From assembly GCF_003966655.1 (NCBI RefSeq), contig NZ_AP018795.1:1498501-1562500 (forward strand): a stretch of DNA of 64,000 nt, read 5' to 3'. The notes under the pieces are model-generated. The model was not told the DNA's origin and searched no databases. It was given only the letters and a program-made list of their open reading frames with translations. Positions 22,520 to 32,389 of this stretch are shown here, piece after piece. Position numbers and translations under genes: made by a program. Numbering within the stretch: the first letter of the stretch is position 1; the number at the start of each line of letters is the position of its first letter. The DNA comes from Acidithiobacillus ferridurans (GTDB lineage: Bacteria; Pseudomonadota; Gammaproteobacteria; Acidithiobacillales; Acidithiobacillaceae).

Positions 22520-23403
22520 AACACCCCGGCCGTCAGCATCTCCACCAGCACCAGCCCGCCGGTCACCGCCGCAAAGCCGTAACGCCAGTGCGGCAAAGGT
22601 CCCAGGGGCACGTTCATGGCGACCGCTCCGGGAATGAAGAGCGGAATCGTCGCGAGAATGATCAATGCCGCCATGAATTTGAACAGGTGATTGACATTGT
22701 TGTGCACCACATAGGCATAAGATTCCAGCAGTTCGCTGAGGGTCGCCTGATCACTGTCCACCTGGTCCCGTACCTGGGACAGTTCAACCCTGGTGTCTTC
22801 GTGGAGTTCCATCAGGAACGTGTCTCCGGCGGGGAGAAAATGCGCGATTTCACTGACCACGTATTCGAGTTGCAGTAGTCCCAGATCCAACGCCAGCAGA
22901 CGGTCGTTGATATCCAGTCCGCGGTACACCACATCATGGCGCTGGGCCTGGCGCAGGTCCCGCTCCACTACGGTCATCTCCCGAGTTACCGAGCGTGCGG
23001 TGGGCAGATAATTACGTGTGACTTCGGCAATGATGCGCAGGACCAGTTCCCAGCGCTTGCGCGGCTTTTGCGGATCGATCAGCCGGTTCAGGAAGGGAAT
23101 CTCGCGCTCGGCCAGGGTGACGAAATAACCGGGTACGAAATACAGGCTCAGGGGCACCAGGGTAAATTGTCCTGCCGCACCCGCTTCCGGCATGGGTACC
23201 TGGAACTGCAGAGAAATCAGCCGCTCCTCCTTGATCAGGGGACGGGATGCTTCGCCCTCCAGGCGTTTGCGCAGAAAGCTCTCGGGGATGTCCAGAGTCG
23301 CTGCCGCCTGCGTCAGTTCGCTGGTGGAGGGATCGGTCAAAGCCATCCAGCTCCGCCGGTTGGCGTTCCCGGACAGCAGGGAATCGCGGATGATACGCAT
23401 CAT
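22489..23403 (-). CDS. CorA-family transporter paralogue 4 (signature AMN)
   Basis: 304 residues with the CorA layout: a soluble alpha/beta N-terminal domain, a long helix (about 150-230, EMTVVERDLRQAQRHDVVYR) and two C-terminal membrane helices. Before TM2 comes YVVHNNVNHLFKFMAALIIL, then the periplasmic loop GAVAMNVPLGPLPHWRYGF, where the selectivity motif GMN is Ala262-Met-Asn. CorA proteins form pentameric Mg2+ or other divalent-cation channels, and loss of the Gly usually abolishes Mg2+ transport in studied members. It is the last of four adjacent corA-like genes, 15 nt after the previous one. Confidence 0.85.
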   Translation of the reverse strand: MMRIIRDSLLSGNANRRSWMALTDPSTSELTQAAATLDIPESFLRKRLEGEASRPLIKEERLISLQFQVPMPEAGAAGQFTLVPLSLYFVPGYFVTLAEREIPFLNRLIDPQKPRKRWELVLRIIAEVTRNYLPTARSVTREMTVVERDLRQAQRHDVVYRGLDINDRLLALDLGLLQLEYVVSEIAHFLPAGDTFLMELHEDTRVELSQVRDQVDSDQATLSELLESYAYVVHNNVNHLFKFMAALIILATIPLFIPGAVAMNVPLGPLPHWRYGFAAVTGGLVLVEMLTAGVFYRMGWLKLD

Positions 23404-23418
23404 GGAGCTATCCTCCCC

Positions 23419-24318
23419 TTACATGGAAAAAAAGCCGTGCTTGCCGGCCCAGCGCGCGAAGAGCCAAGTCACGCCAAAGACGTAGGCGAGCAGTCCAAAC
23501 CAGAGATAATGCCAGTGCTCCAAAGGCAAAGGCGTCATCATGTGCCAGGGCATAATGAAAGCGATGGGCATCATGAGCAGGGCCAGCCATACGGTCATGA
23601 CCTTCATCACGGTATGGGCATTGTTCTGGATGATGCCGTTATAGGCGTTCGTCACGGCCAGATAGCGTTGGTGAATCAGATTTACGCCATCCTCTATCCG
23701 GCGTTGCTCACGTAACGCCGCGTCCAGCAGGGGGTAGACCGGTGACTCGCCGGCGGTGGCGCGCAACGCATCGCGCAGAATGAGGCCAGTTTCCCGCAGG
23801 GCAATAACCAGTTCACCAAGGTCGCGATTGAGAACCACAATTTGGCGTAGTTCCGCGTTACCCATGGCGGTTTTGAGCGCCATGCGCAGCACCTGCAGGC
23901 GTTCCACCAGCACCCGCGCCACTCGCTCGTGACTATAGATGCTGCTCAGTAGCACGCGCTGCAGCAGTTCGTCCATGGCGCTATGCCGCAAGTCCCCGAG
24001 CCAGTCCCGTTGCAGTGTAGGGATCAACGCTTCTTCACCCAGAATGGCAAGACTCCGGGGAGTATAATGCAGGGTCAGGTGCTCCATCCGTGCCACCGTA
24101 CCAAACCGTGCGTCCTGCTCCAGCAACGCCACGGGCAGGCGCAGGGTGATCTCGGTGTCCCGGCAGTAAAGACGTTGTTCCGAGCAGTGCTGCAGCACCG
24201 CTTCCAGTTGCGGGCAGCGATAAACGGCTTCCGGTGTCAGCAGAAATAGGCCGTCCGCCGTATAGTGTTCGGCGGCTGTCCAGGCGCCTGCGGCCTTGTC
24301 GTAAAACTGGCAGCCCAT
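23419..24318 (-). CDS. CorA-family paralogue 3 (signature replaced by HMM)
   Basis: 299 residues, recognisable by NAYNGIIQNNAHTVMKVMTV before TM1 and LPLEHWHYLWFGLLAYVFGV around TM2. The pore-loop triplet is His259-Met-Met in MPWHMMTPLP, so neither Gly nor Asn of GMN remains. The N-terminal domain is poorly conserved. It may be a non-conducting or regulatory subunit, or have a different ion preference; that is inference. It is 7 nt downstream of the canonical copy. Confidence 0.8.
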   Translation of the reverse strand: MGCQFYDKAAGAWTAAEHYTADGLFLLTPEAVYRCPQLEAVLQHCSEQRLYCRDTEITLRLPVALLEQDARFGTVARMEHLTLHYTPRSLAILGEEALIPTLQRDWLGDLRHSAMDELLQRVLLSSIYSHERVARVLVERLQVLRMALKTAMGNAELRQIVVLNRDLGELVIALRETGLILRDALRATAGESPVYPLLDAALREQRRIEDGVNLIHQRYLAVTNAYNGIIQNNAHTVMKVMTVWLALLMMPIAFIMPWHMMTPLPLEHWHYLWFGLLAYVFGVTWLFARWAGKHGFFSM

Positions 24319-24325
24319 GGCGCGC

Positions 24326-25267
24326 TCAGATCCAGTCTTTCTTGCGGAAAATCATGAACAGCATGCCGGATACCACAAATCCTCCCCCCATGAGCACGGG
24401 CCACGCATAGGCCCAGTGCTGCAGGGGCAGGGGCACGTTCATTCCGTAAATACTCGCCACCGTCGCGGGCGCGGCCACGACCACGGTCCAGGCTGTGATG
24501 ATTTTCAGGGTGTTGCTGATGTTGTTCTGCAGCACGCCGACGTAGGCATCCATCATGTTGGTAATGGTGGAGGCGTAAATTTCGGTCATGTCCCGCGCCT
24601 GCTGCAGATCGATCAGGGCATCGGCGATATCTTCCAGATCGCCTTCGTCCTGTTTCAGCAGCGGCAGCCGCAGGGTTTGCTGGGCCACCGAGATGTCGCC
24701 TTTGAGTGCCGAAGAAAAAAGGATGAGGCTTTTGTTGAGGGCGAGGAGCCGAAAAAACTCATTGTTATTCTGGGAGTCGCGCAGTATTTTTTCGGTGGCG
24801 GCGATTTCGGCGTTGATCAGGCGCAAGGCGCGCAGATAGTCCCTGGCGATGGCCTGAAAAATCTCCGCCAGCAGCCCCCGTACGTGCAGTGCCTTGCCCC
24901 GCTGGCGCTGCCCGCGCAATTCATCCCAAAGCGCCAAGGGCTGGGTGCTCGCCGTCACCATCTGGTGGGGCAGCAACCAGAGTCCCACGGGCAGTGTCCG
25001 GAAGCGCAACTCGGCGTCGGCCTGCATGGGAGCGGGCACCTTGAGAATGATCAGCGCAATATCTCCTTCCCGCTCCAGGCGCGGGCGCTCGTCCTCATCG
25101 GAAACGTCCTGAAACAGGTAGTCGGGCACCTGCAAGTGCTTTGCGACAAAATCCAGCTCCGCAGTCGTGGGGGCCACCACCTGAATCCAGGTTGCGGTCG
25201 GCGGCCAGTGAAAATCCGCCGTGACTTCCAACGGAGCATCCGTTTTTTCGTCAAACCAGTGCAGCAT
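24326..25267 (-). CDS. corA: CorA-type magnesium transporter (canonical GMN)
   Basis: 313 residues. It has an N-terminal cytosolic funnel domain, the helix DIADALIDLQQARDMTEIYA, the TM1 region VLQNNISNTLKIITAWTVVV and the intact pore signature YGMNVPLPLQHW (Tyr274-Gly-Met-Asn277), ending with the basic KKDWI tail. This is the only one of four neighbouring paralogues with an intact selectivity filter and is the likely Mg2+ (or Co2+/Ni2+) channel. It lies second in the operon, 30 nt after the GVN copy. Confidence 0.92.
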   Translation of the reverse strand: MLHWFDEKTDAPLEVTADFHWPPTATWIQVVAPTTAELDFVAKHLQVPDYLFQDVSDEDERPRLEREGDIALIILKVPAPMQADAELRFRTLPVGLWLLPHQMVTASTQPLALWDELRGQRQRGKALHVRGLLAEIFQAIARDYLRALRLINAEIAATEKILRDSQNNNEFFRLLALNKSLILFSSALKGDISVAQQTLRLPLLKQDEGDLEDIADALIDLQQARDMTEIYASTITNMMDAYVGVLQNNISNTLKIITAWTVVVAAPATVASIYGMNVPLPLQHWAYAWPVLMGGGFVVSGMLFMIFRKKDWI

Positions 25268-25297
25268 CCCGATCCCTCCGTGCGCCCGTCAGTCTGT

Positions 25298-26233
25298 TCA
25301 TATCCAGCCCTTCCGCCTGAAAAACAGTGTCAGTCCGACAGACACGCTTGTCCCCAGACCCACTATCACCCAGAATATCCAATGGGTGTTCTGAAAAGGC
25401 AGGGTCGTATTCACCCCGTAGAGGGTCGCGAGCAGGCTGGGCACGTAAAAGATCATGGCCAGCACCGTCACCACCTTCAGACCATGGTTGATATTGTTCT
25501 GTACCATGCCTGCGTAGGCGTCCATCATGGAGGTGCTGGTCCCGGCATAAACCCGCGCCCGTTCATGGGCTACCTGCAGTTCCAGCAGGGCGGTGTCGAT
25601 CTGGCGGGTGGCGGGCAGGTCGTCGCGGATTTCCGGCAGACGGGAAATCTTGAATGCCGTTGCAATATTGCCGACCAGCGCGACCTCGAAGCGGGTCAGG
25701 CTCTTGCTGATCTCCAGCAGGGTAAAAAAGTCGCCGTTGCTCTGGGTCCAGTCCAGTTGCTGCTCGTTATCGTGGATGGCGGCATTGAGCTCGTGCAGGG
25801 CGTCTTCGTAACTTTGCGCCAGAATCTTGAGGATGGCGGCGAGAATTTCGACGCTTTCCGGTGGGCTGGAAAGGTGTTCCATTTGCCCGAAAAAGGGCGA
25901 CAGCGGGGCAAGTTCCCGCGCCAGCACCGTGGTAATCCGGGGCCCCTGCAGGATGACGCCCAGGGGCCGTTGTTCCCAGCTATCCGCATCTGCGTCACCC
26001 CCTTTCACGGGGAACTGCAAGGTAATGAAGACGCGCCCGCCATCGCGGCGCAGCCAGGAGCGTTCATCGGGATCGAGGATATCCTGGGCAAAGTCCCAGT
26101 CATCCGCCAGTTGCCCCGCCCGTTCCCAGTCTGTCGGCCGCGGCGCCGTGAGATGCTGCCAGCCGCTCCCGTTCACCAGCGCGGAGCTCGATGCGGGGGG
26201 ATGGTACGGATCTGCTGGCAGGGACACATCCAT
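25298..26233 (-). CDS. CorA-family paralogue 1 (signature GVN)
   Basis: 311 residues from ATG 26233, chosen for AGGAGA five bases upstream; an in-frame codon at 26287 is less likely. Features are [55 protein letters not shown] and the RRKGWI tail. The filter reads Gly-Val-Asn, a natural variant seen in some CorA/ZntB relatives. It heads the four-gene run and is divergent from moaB across about 150 bp, which should hold the promoters. Confidence 0.87.
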   Translation of the reverse strand: MDVSLPADPYHPPASSSALVNGSGWQHLTAPRPTDWERAGQLADDWDFAQDILDPDERSWLRRDGGRVFITLQFPVKGGDADADSWEQRPLGVILQGPRITTVLARELAPLSPFFGQMEHLSSPPESVEILAAILKILAQSYEDALHELNAAIHDNEQQLDWTQSNGDFFTLLEISKSLTRFEVALVGNIATAFKISRLPEIRDDLPATRQIDTALLELQVAHERARVYAGTSTSMMDAYAGMVQNNINHGLKVVTVLAMIFYVPSLLATLYGVNTTLPFQNTHWIFWVIVGLGTSVSVGLTLFFRRKGWI

Positions 26234-26381
26234 GACGCTCTCCTGGTCAGAAGCGGACTGTTTCGGGGCTGAGGTCCGGAAAATCAACGCCTATGATGAT
26301 CGCCGCACGCCGTGCCCCTTGGACCGTAGGACGGAGCCTCTTATACTGGACTTTCCGTCATCCTGTAAAGGGAATACCGCC

Positions 26382-26924
26382 GTGAGCCGTGCGCAGCAGT
26401 CACCCGAAGGCAAAGCCTTTTTACCTCTCGCCATCGCCATCCTCACGGTTTCCGACAGTCGCACGCCGGAAACCGACAAATCCGGCGACAAAGTTGCCGA
26501 ACTCGCCAGCCATGCCGGACACCAGATCGCCGCCCGTCAGATCATCGCCGATGACGCCGAAACCCTGCGCACGCAAATGCGCGACTGGATCGCCGACCCC
26601 GCCATCGACGTGATCATCGCCACCGGTGGTACCGGCATCACGGGTCGCGACGTCACTCCCGAGGCCCTCGCGCCTCTCATCAGCAAGCCCATCCCCGGTT
26701 TTGGCGAACTTTTCCGCATGCTCTCCTTTCAGGAGATCGGCACCAGCACCATCCAATCCCGTGCCGAAGCCGCCATCTGCGATGGCACCATCGTCTTTCT
26801 CCTCCCTGGTTCCACCGGCGGCGTCCGCCTCGGCATGGAGGCCATCATCATTCCGCAACTGGACATCCGGCACGGCCCCTGCAATCTGAGCGAACTGCTG
26901 CCGCGCATCCGGTACGAGCACTGA
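26382..26924 (+). CDS. moaB: molybdenum cofactor biosynthesis protein MoaB/Mog
   Basis: 180 residues. Features are [60 protein letters not shown] and [20 protein letters not shown]. These are the MPT-adenylyltransferase fold motifs of the MoaB/MogA family (GGTG, DVTPEA, PGS). It adenylates molybdopterin before Mo insertion. The GTG start at 26382 has AAAGGGAA upstream; the open frame extends further up but loses similarity there. It precedes a methyltransferase gene by 6 nt. Confidence 0.92.
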   Translation: MSRAQQSPEGKAFLPLAIAILTVSDSRTPETDKSGDKVAELASHAGHQIAARQIIADDAETLRTQMRDWIADPAIDVIIATGGTGITGRDVTPEALAPLISKPIPGFGELFRMLSFQEIGTSTIQSRAEAAICDGTIVFLLPGSTGGVRLGMEAIIIPQLDIRHGPCNLSELLPRIRYEH

Positions 26925-26930
26925 GCGGGT

Positions 26931-27473
26931 ATGATGGCAGAGGACGAGAAGCGGGCGCGCTGGCACGCGTGCTACGCGCAGGCAGAGACACTGGCGCCGG
27001 AACCGCTGCCTTTTCTGGCGGCGCATGCGGATTGGCTGCCTGCCGGCGGTCGGGCGCTGGACCTCGCCTGCGGCCGAGGCGGGAATGCGCTGTTTCTGGC
27101 GCGACGCGGGCTGGAGACCTGGGCATGGGATTACGCGGAGAGTGCGGTGGCCGGGTTGCGGCAGCGGGCGGATGCCCTACCCTTGCGGGTGGAATGCCGG
27201 GACGTGGTCGCTCATCCTCCGGAGCCGGAATCTTTCGATGTAATCGTCGTCGCGCATTTTCTGTACCGGCCATTGTTTCCGGCCCTGGCGGCGGCATCGC
27301 GGTCGGGCGGTCTGCTGTTTTATGAGACTTGGGCGGGGGCATACGCTGGGCGCGGGCCGCAAAATCCGGAGTACCGTCTGAAGCCTGGGGAGCTGGCCGG
27401 GGCATTCCCGGCGCTGACTTTGTTGGAATTGCAGGAGGATGTGGATCGGGCGGCAGGGGTATGGCGATGCTGA
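26931..27473 (+). CDS. small class I SAM-dependent methyltransferase
   Basis: 180 residues. Motif I is ALDLACGRGGNALFLARRGL (residues about 43-62), then a motif II-like LPLRVECRDVVAHPPEPESF and DVIVVAHFLYRPLFPAL, and LLFYETWAGAYAG. This resembles TehB-like methyltransferases that act on small molecules such as tellurite or selenite, but the substrate is not deducible. Its C-terminus (DRAAGVWRC) is short and overlaps a following fragment, so it may be slightly truncated. Confidence 0.8.
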   Translation: MMAEDEKRARWHACYAQAETLAPEPLPFLAAHADWLPAGGRALDLACGRGGNALFLARRGLETWAWDYAESAVAGLRQRADALPLRVECRDVVAHPPEPESFDVIVVAHFLYRPLFPALAAASRSGGLLFYETWAGAYAGRGPQNPEYRLKPGELAGAFPALTLLELQEDVDRAAGVWRC

Positions 27474-27664
27474 GGCCGCACACCGTGTTTCTCTCTGTTG
27501 CCATCCTTCGGGGAAACGAATTCTCCTGGGTCGACGGCAACACTATTCGGCTGGAAGGCATGCGCGGTGGGACGACTCTCCACCGTGTCGGTGAAAACCA
27601 GCTCACCCAACTGGGCATGGATGGCAAGCCTTCACGGGTCCGCTGGCTGCCCGTTTTATCCTGA
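27461..27664 (+). pseudogene. NlpE-like copper-resistance lipoprotein fragment
   Basis: 67 codons in another frame, overlapping the methyltransferase end by 13 nt. The part FSWVDGNTIRLEG followed by LHRVGENQLTQLGMDGKP matches the beta-strand pattern (G-I-L-...Y-VGEN-L-QLD-DG) of NlpE-type lipoproteins. There is no signal peptide or CxxC motif, so it looks like a 3' remnant. It could be expressed from ATG 27461, but no ribosome binding site is evident. Confidence 0.4.
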
Positions 27665-27705
27665 AAAAATTGCCAAAACCCCGGTGAAACGCAGATAATC
27701 CCGCC

Positions 27706-29580
27706 ATGCAAAACTCATTTGACGTTATCGTGGTCGGCGGCGGTCACGCCGGGACGGAAGCGGCTGCCGCAGCCGCCCGTCTCGGTGTGCGCACGCTGCT
27801 GCTTACCCAGAATCTCGATACCATCGGCCAGATGTCCTGCAACCCGGCCATCGGCGGCATTGGCAAAGGTCATCTGGTCAAAGAAGTCGACGCGCTCGGC
27901 GGCATCATGGCGCTCGCCATCGATCAGGCGGGCATCCAGTTCCGCACCCTCAACGCCAGCAAAGGTCCGGCGGTGCGCGCCACCCGCGCCCAGGCCGATC
28001 GCAGCCTATACAAGCGCGCCGTACGCCGTTTGCTCGAAGACCTACCCGCCCTGCAACTGTTCCAGGGCATGGTCGGCGATCTGCTCATGGAAGGCGACCG
28101 GCTGGGTGGCGTCATCCTGGAAACCGGCCAGGTGCTGCGTGCTGCACAGGTCGTTCTGACCACAGGTACTTTTCTGGGTGGCAGGGTGCACATGGGTGAT
28201 CAGAATTACCCCGCCGGCCGCGCCGGCGATCCGCCGTCCAACGCTCTGGCGCAACGCCTGCGGGAGATGGCCTTCCCAGTGGCGCGGCTGAAAACCGGTA
28301 CCCCGCCGCGCATCGACGGCCGCAGCATCGACTATGGGGTGCTGGAGGCACAACCCGGTGATACGCCACCGCCCGCTTTTTCCTTTATGACCCGGCGCAT
28401 CGACGTGCCACAACTAGCCTGCCACATCACCCACACCAACGCCCGTACTCATGAAATCATTCAGACGAACCTGCACCAGTCGGCCATGTACGGCGGTCAT
28501 ATCCAGTCGGTAGGGCCGCGTTACTGTCCCTCCATCGAGGACAAGGTCGTGCGCTTTGCCGATAAGGCGTCGCATCAGGTTTTTCTGGAACCGGAAGGCC
28601 TTGATACCCACGAAGTCTACCCCAACGGTATCTCCACCAGCCTGCCTTTCGGTGTCCAGGTCGAAATGGTGCGCAGCATGCGCGGTCTGGAAAACGCCGT
28701 GTTGCTGCGCCCTGGTTACGCCATCGAGTACGACTACCTCGATCCCCGCGAGCTCCGCCCCAGTCTGGAAAGCCGACGCTTGCCGGGTCTGTTCTGTGCC
28801 GGCCAGATCAACGGCACCACCGGCTACGAGGAGGCTGCGGCCCAGGGATTGCTCGCTGGTCTCAACGCCGCCCGCCGCGCGCGCGAACTCGCGGCGTGGA
28901 CGCCCGGTCGCCACGAAGCCTATCTGGGGGTGATGGTGGACGATCTGGTTACCCGCGGACTCGACGAACCCTACCGCATGTTCACCAGCCGCGCCGAATA
29001 TCGCCTGCAACTGCGGGAGGACAATGCCGACCTGCGTCTGACGCCACATGGCCGGGCATTGGGGCTGGTGGATGAGCGGCGCTGGACGGCTTTCAGTGCC
29101 AAGCAGGACACAGTGCAGGCGGAGCGCAGCCGCCTCGAGGGCTTGCGCATCCATCCCGGCAGCGCCATCGCCGGGCGTATTGCGGCGAAGACGGATCAAC
29201 CCCTCTCCCGCGATGTCACTGCCCTTGAACTCCTCCGCCGCCCCGACTGGGATTACGCCAGCCTGCTCCAGGTGCTCGACCTCGTTCCGTGCAGCGATGC
29301 GCAGGCCCGCGAGCAACTGGAGATCGAGTGCAAGTATGCCGGCTATGTCGCCCGTCAGCACGATGAGATCACCCGCGCCGCACGCTGGGAGGGAATGGAT
29401 ATCCCTGCCGACATGGACTACGCAGCGGTGCGGGGTCTCTCTACCGAAGTGATGCAGCGCCTCGCCCGTCAGCGACCGCAGACCATCGGTTTGGCCAGCC
29501 GTATCCCTGGTGTGACCCCGGCTGCCGTCTCCCTGCTGCTGATTCATGTGAAACGTCGCGGTCTGCAGCAGGTAGGCTGA
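27706..29580 (+). CDS. mnmG: tRNA uridine-34 carboxymethylaminomethyl enzyme MnmG (GidA)
   Basis: 624 residues, full length. FAD-binding [20 protein letters not shown] near the start, the signature [20 protein letters not shown] and a second family block [20 protein letters not shown] are all present. With MnmE it installs cmnm5U/nm5U at the wobble position of several tRNAs. It starts the mnmG-rsmG-parA-parB-atp gene string, the classical arrangement close to the replication origin in many proteobacteria, although no origin elements were recognised in this window. Confidence 0.97.
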   Translation: MQNSFDVIVVGGGHAGTEAAAAAARLGVRTLLLTQNLDTIGQMSCNPAIGGIGKGHLVKEVDALGGIMALAIDQAGIQFRTLNASKGPAVRATRAQADRSLYKRAVRRLLEDLPALQLFQGMVGDLLMEGDRLGGVILETGQVLRAAQVVLTTGTFLGGRVHMGDQNYPAGRAGDPPSNALAQRLREMAFPVARLKTGTPPRIDGRSIDYGVLEAQPGDTPPPAFSFMTRRIDVPQLACHITHTNARTHEIIQTNLHQSAMYGGHIQSVGPRYCPSIEDKVVRFADKASHQVFLEPEGLDTHEVYPNGISTSLPFGVQVEMVRSMRGLENAVLLRPGYAIEYDYLDPRELRPSLESRRLPGLFCAGQINGTTGYEEAAAQGLLAGLNAARRARELAAWTPGRHEAYLGVMVDDLVTRGLDEPYRMFTSRAEYRLQLREDNADLRLTPHGRALGLVDERRWTAFSAKQDTVQAERSRLEGLRIHPGSAIAGRIAAKTDQPLSRDVTALELLRRPDWDYASLLQVLDLVPCSDAQAREQLEIECKYAGYVARQHDEITRAARWEGMDIPADMDYAAVRGLSTEVMQRLARQRPQTIGLASRIPGVTPAAVSLLLIHVKRRGLQQVG

Positions 29581-29584
29581 TTCG

Positions 29585-30250
29585 ATGGCCAAGCCGGAGG
29601 TCTCCTCGCAAGAGCTGCGTGCCCGTCTGAATGCCGGACTGGTGGCTCTCGGCCTCGACAACACGGTCGGCGCCGAGCAGCGTAACCTGCTGATCCACTA
29701 TGTCGCCCTCCTGCAGCGCTGGAATGCCACCCACAACCTGACGGCGGTGCGCGATCCCCTGGAGATGGTGCCCCGCCATCTGCTGGACAGTCTGGCGGTG
29801 CTACCCTATTTGCCGGAGGGTGCGGTGGTGGATATCGGTAGCGGTGCCGGATTACCCGGCATCCCTCTCGCCATCTGCTGCCCAGCACAAGCGTTCACCC
29901 TGGTGGAACCGGCGGCCAAACGGGTCGCTTTCCTCCGTTACGCCATCGCGGATCTTGGGCTGACCAACGTGCAGGTGGCCCCACAGGGCAGCGAAGATTA
30001 TCACCCCGATCTCCTGCCAGACGTCATCATCAGCCGTGCCACCGCGCCCCTCGCTCGTCTCGACGCCATGACCAGGCACCTCCAGGGTCCGCACACCTGG
30101 GTGCTCGCCCAGAAAGGTCCGGGCGTCGGGGAGGAGTTGACCGACTGGCCCCGCGCCGCAACCCTCCACATCACCCGCCAGGACCTCGCCGTTCCCGGCC
30201 TGCCGCCGCGTTTTCTGCTTTCCTGGCGCATCCCGGTCGCCACGCCCTAG
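29585..30250 (+). CDS. rsmG: 16S rRNA m7G527 methyltransferase RsmG (GidB)
   Basis: 221 residues. AdoMet motif VVDIGSGAGLPGIPLAICCP (residues about 81-100), preceded by LQRWNATHNLTAVRDPLEMV and LDSLAVLPYLP, and followed by VISRATAPLARL. It methylates N7 of G527 in 16S rRNA; loss gives low-level streptomycin resistance in other bacteria. It starts 4 nt after mnmG, in one operon. Confidence 0.96.
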   Translation: MAKPEVSSQELRARLNAGLVALGLDNTVGAEQRNLLIHYVALLQRWNATHNLTAVRDPLEMVPRHLLDSLAVLPYLPEGAVVDIGSGAGLPGIPLAICCPAQAFTLVEPAAKRVAFLRYAIADLGLTNVQVAPQGSEDYHPDLLPDVIISRATAPLARLDAMTRHLQGPHTWVLAQKGPGVGEELTDWPRAATLHITRQDLAVPGLPPRFLLSWRIPVATP

Positions 30251-30318
30251 CCCCCCGCACCGCTACGGGGTATCCTACGCCAAGTTATCGTCGAAGAATG
30301 GAATTCCGCCCAGTCGCC

Positions 30319-31080
30319 ATGCGCACCGTCGCTATTGCCAATCAAAAGGGGGGGGTGGGTAAGACCACCACCGCCGTCAATCTGGCCGCTGGACTCGCCC
30401 AGAACGGCAAGCGCGTTCTCCTGATCGACCTCGATCCCCAGGCCAATGCGACCACTGGTCTGGGTCTCGGCAGCAGTGCCACGGCGACGATCTACCACGT
30501 CCTCCTTGGCGAACTGCCCCTGAGCGCGGTGTTGTTGAATGCGTTTCCGGAGGGTCTTTCCCTTGCGCCCTCCAGCCCCGATCTTGCGGGTGCGGAGGTG
30601 GAGCTTTATGGCCGGCCCGATCGTGAGCGGCGCCTGCAGGATGCCCTCGCACCGGTCGCGGGCTTCGACTATGCCCTGATCGACTGCCCGCCTGCCCTCA
30701 ATATGCTCACCATAAACGCGCTGGTCGCCGCCGATAGTGTCCTGATCCCCATGCAGTGTGAATACTATGCACTGGAGGGGCTGACCCAATTGCTTGGCAC
30801 GGTGCGCCGGGTCCGCGCCCAGTTGAATCCCCGTCTGGAGGTGCATGGTCTGCTGCGGACCATGTTCGATAACCGCAACCGGCTGGCTTCCGAAGTGGCA
30901 CTGGAGCTGGAGCGGCATTTTCCCGACAAGCTGTACCAGGCTGTCGTCCCTCGCAATATCCGCCTCGCCGAGGCGCCCAGCTTTGGCCGTGCCGCTCTGG
31001 TCTATGATCCTGCCTGCGCCGGTTCGCGGGCTTATCAGGGCGTTGCCACCGAATTTTTGCGCCGCGAGTGGTTGAAATGA
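30319..31080 (+). CDS. parA: chromosome partitioning ATPase ParA (Soj)
   Basis: 253 residues from the ATG at 30319 (MRTVAIANQKGGVGKTTTAV). An ATG 21 nt earlier would add EFRPVA and is less typical. Deviant Walker A KGGVGKTT, Walker A' LLIDLDPQANAT, Walker B YALIDCPPAL. It forms ATP-dependent nucleoid gradients that move ParB-parS complexes. It overlaps parB by ATGA. No parS sequence (TGTTTCACGTGAAACA-like) was noticed in the window. Confidence 0.95.
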   Translation: MRTVAIANQKGGVGKTTTAVNLAAGLAQNGKRVLLIDLDPQANATTGLGLGSSATATIYHVLLGELPLSAVLLNAFPEGLSLAPSSPDLAGAEVELYGRPDRERRLQDALAPVAGFDYALIDCPPALNMLTINALVAADSVLIPMQCEYYALEGLTQLLGTVRRVRAQLNPRLEVHGLLRTMFDNRNRLASEVALELERHFPDKLYQAVVPRNIRLAEAPSFGRAALVYDPACAGSRAYQGVATEFLRREWLK

Positions 31081-31961
31081 AGCGGGTCGGCCTGGGCCGG
31101 GGTCTGGACGCCCTTTTCGCCAGTGAAGGTGGTGCGGGCACGGCCATGCGCGAGGTTCCCCTCGACGTACTGCAGCGCGGGCGTTATCAGCCGCGCGGCC
31201 TGATCAGTGCCGAGTCTCTGGAAGAACTGACCGCATCCATCCGCAGTCAGGGGGTGGTGCAGCCCATCGTCATTCGTGCCATCGGTGGCGGCCGTTATGA
31301 GATCGTCGCCGGCGAGCGCCGTTGGCGCGCGGCGCAATTGGCGGGCCTCAGCCACATCCCCGCCGTGGTCCGTGAGTGTAGTGATGAACAGGCCCTTGCC
31401 ATCGGCATCATCGAGAACATCCAGCGCCAGGCTCTGAATCCGCTGGAAGAAGCGCAGGCCCTGCAACGCCTGCTCGACGAGTTCGGCCTCAGCCACGAAG
31501 CGCTGGCCGAATCCCTCGGCCGTTCCCGCGCTGCGATCAGTAACCAGTTGCGCCTGCTGCGCCTCTGTCCGGACCTCCATCCCCATGTCGAAAATGGCGC
31601 GCTCAGCGCCGGTCACGCCCGTGCCCTGCTGACCCTGCCGGACGGGCGCCAGGTGCAGATTGCGGAAAGGGTGGTGCGTGAGGCCCTGAGTGTGCGGGCC
31701 ACCGAGCGACTGGTCCAGGCCGAAGGCCGGATCAAGGCCCCCAAGGCGGAGCCCGACGCCAATATTGCCGCACTTTCCGCCCGGATCGCCGCGCGCCTGG
31801 GGCTGCCCGTCGACCTGCGTGCGCAGGGGCGGGGCGGTGAATTGCGGATCCGCTGGGAGGATCCGGAACAGGAGGCGGCACTTTTTCAGTGTCTGGGCGT
31901 GTCTCTGGATGATGACGAAGGTGGATATTCGGCGCTTGACGGGCTGCATCGGCGTGTTTAG
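31077..31961 (+). CDS. parB: chromosome partitioning protein ParB (Spo0J)
   Basis: 294 residues from ATG 31077, inside the parA stop. Features are KRVGLGRGLDALF, the CTPase/ParB box RYEIVAGERRWRAAQLAGL, ENIQRQALNPLEEAQALQRL, the helix-turn-helix LAESLGRSRAAISNQLRLL, and a C-terminal dimerisation domain with LRIRWEDPEQEAALFQCLG. It binds parS, spreads as a CTP-dependent clamp and loads SMC. The atp operon follows after 27 nt. Confidence 0.95.
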   Translation: MKRVGLGRGLDALFASEGGAGTAMREVPLDVLQRGRYQPRGLISAESLEELTASIRSQGVVQPIVIRAIGGGRYEIVAGERRWRAAQLAGLSHIPAVVRECSDEQALAIGIIENIQRQALNPLEEAQALQRLLDEFGLSHEALAESLGRSRAAISNQLRLLRLCPDLHPHVENGALSAGHARALLTLPDGRQVQIAERVVREALSVRATERLVQAEGRIKAPKAEPDANIAALSARIAARLGLPVDLRAQGRGGELRIRWEDPEQEAALFQCLGVSLDDDEGGYSALDGLHRRV

Positions 31962-31988
31962 ACTCACCGCGTATTCAAGAATTGTCTG

Positions 31989-32387
31989 TTGAAGGCGCTA
32001 AAAAAACAAACCGCGATGGTCAATTTTTCGTCGTATGTGGGGCGGGTGACCGCCACTGTACTGACGTTAGCGCTGCTGATGGCTGCGGTAGCGGCCTGGG
32101 GCTGGGGGCGTGAAGAAGCCTACGCAGTGCTTTTTGCAGCATTTTTGAGTGTGGTCAACATGCTTATTTTGGGTGGTCGCCTGATCGCGCTCCCCGCCTC
32201 TGCGCAACGCGCTGCACAGCGCTTGGGTGGAGCGGTGTTGCAGCGCTGGACGATCACCATCCTCGGACTGATTTTTGCAATATTCTGGCTGCGCCTGCCG
32301 GTCATCGGGCTGGTCGCCGGATTCTTGCTGACCCATTTCGTATTTTTGGCATTTCTGGTGCGGGAACGTTCCAGACAAAGGAGTTAA
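31989..32387 (+). CDS. atpI: ATP synthase accessory protein AtpI
   Basis: 132 residues with four hydrophobic helices (TATVLTLALLMAAVAAWGWG, EAYAVLFAAFLSVVNMLILG, WTITILGLIFAIFWLRLPVI, GLVAGFLLTHFVFLAFLVRE). AtpI assists c-ring assembly and is encoded first in many atp operons. The start is TTG 31989 or ATG 32016; the latter gives 123 residues. Confidence 0.85.
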   Translation: MKALKKQTAMVNFSSYVGRVTATVLTLALLMAAVAAWGWGREEAYAVLFAAFLSVVNMLILGGRLIALPASAQRAAQRLGGAVLQRWTITILGLIFAIFWLRLPVIGLVAGFLLTHFVFLAFLVRERSRQRS

Positions 32388-32389
32388 GC

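Noticed and set aside
24317..26272. 651-codon plus-strand frame opposite two corA-like genes
   Set aside because: The antisense translation is His/Gln/Gly-rich and low in hydrophobic order; the minus-strand CorA proteins explain the sequence.
27480..31990. Replication origin or parS sites near mnmG-parAB
   Set aside because: The gene context suggests origin proximity, but no cluster of TTATCCACA-like boxes and no parS-like palindrome was seen.
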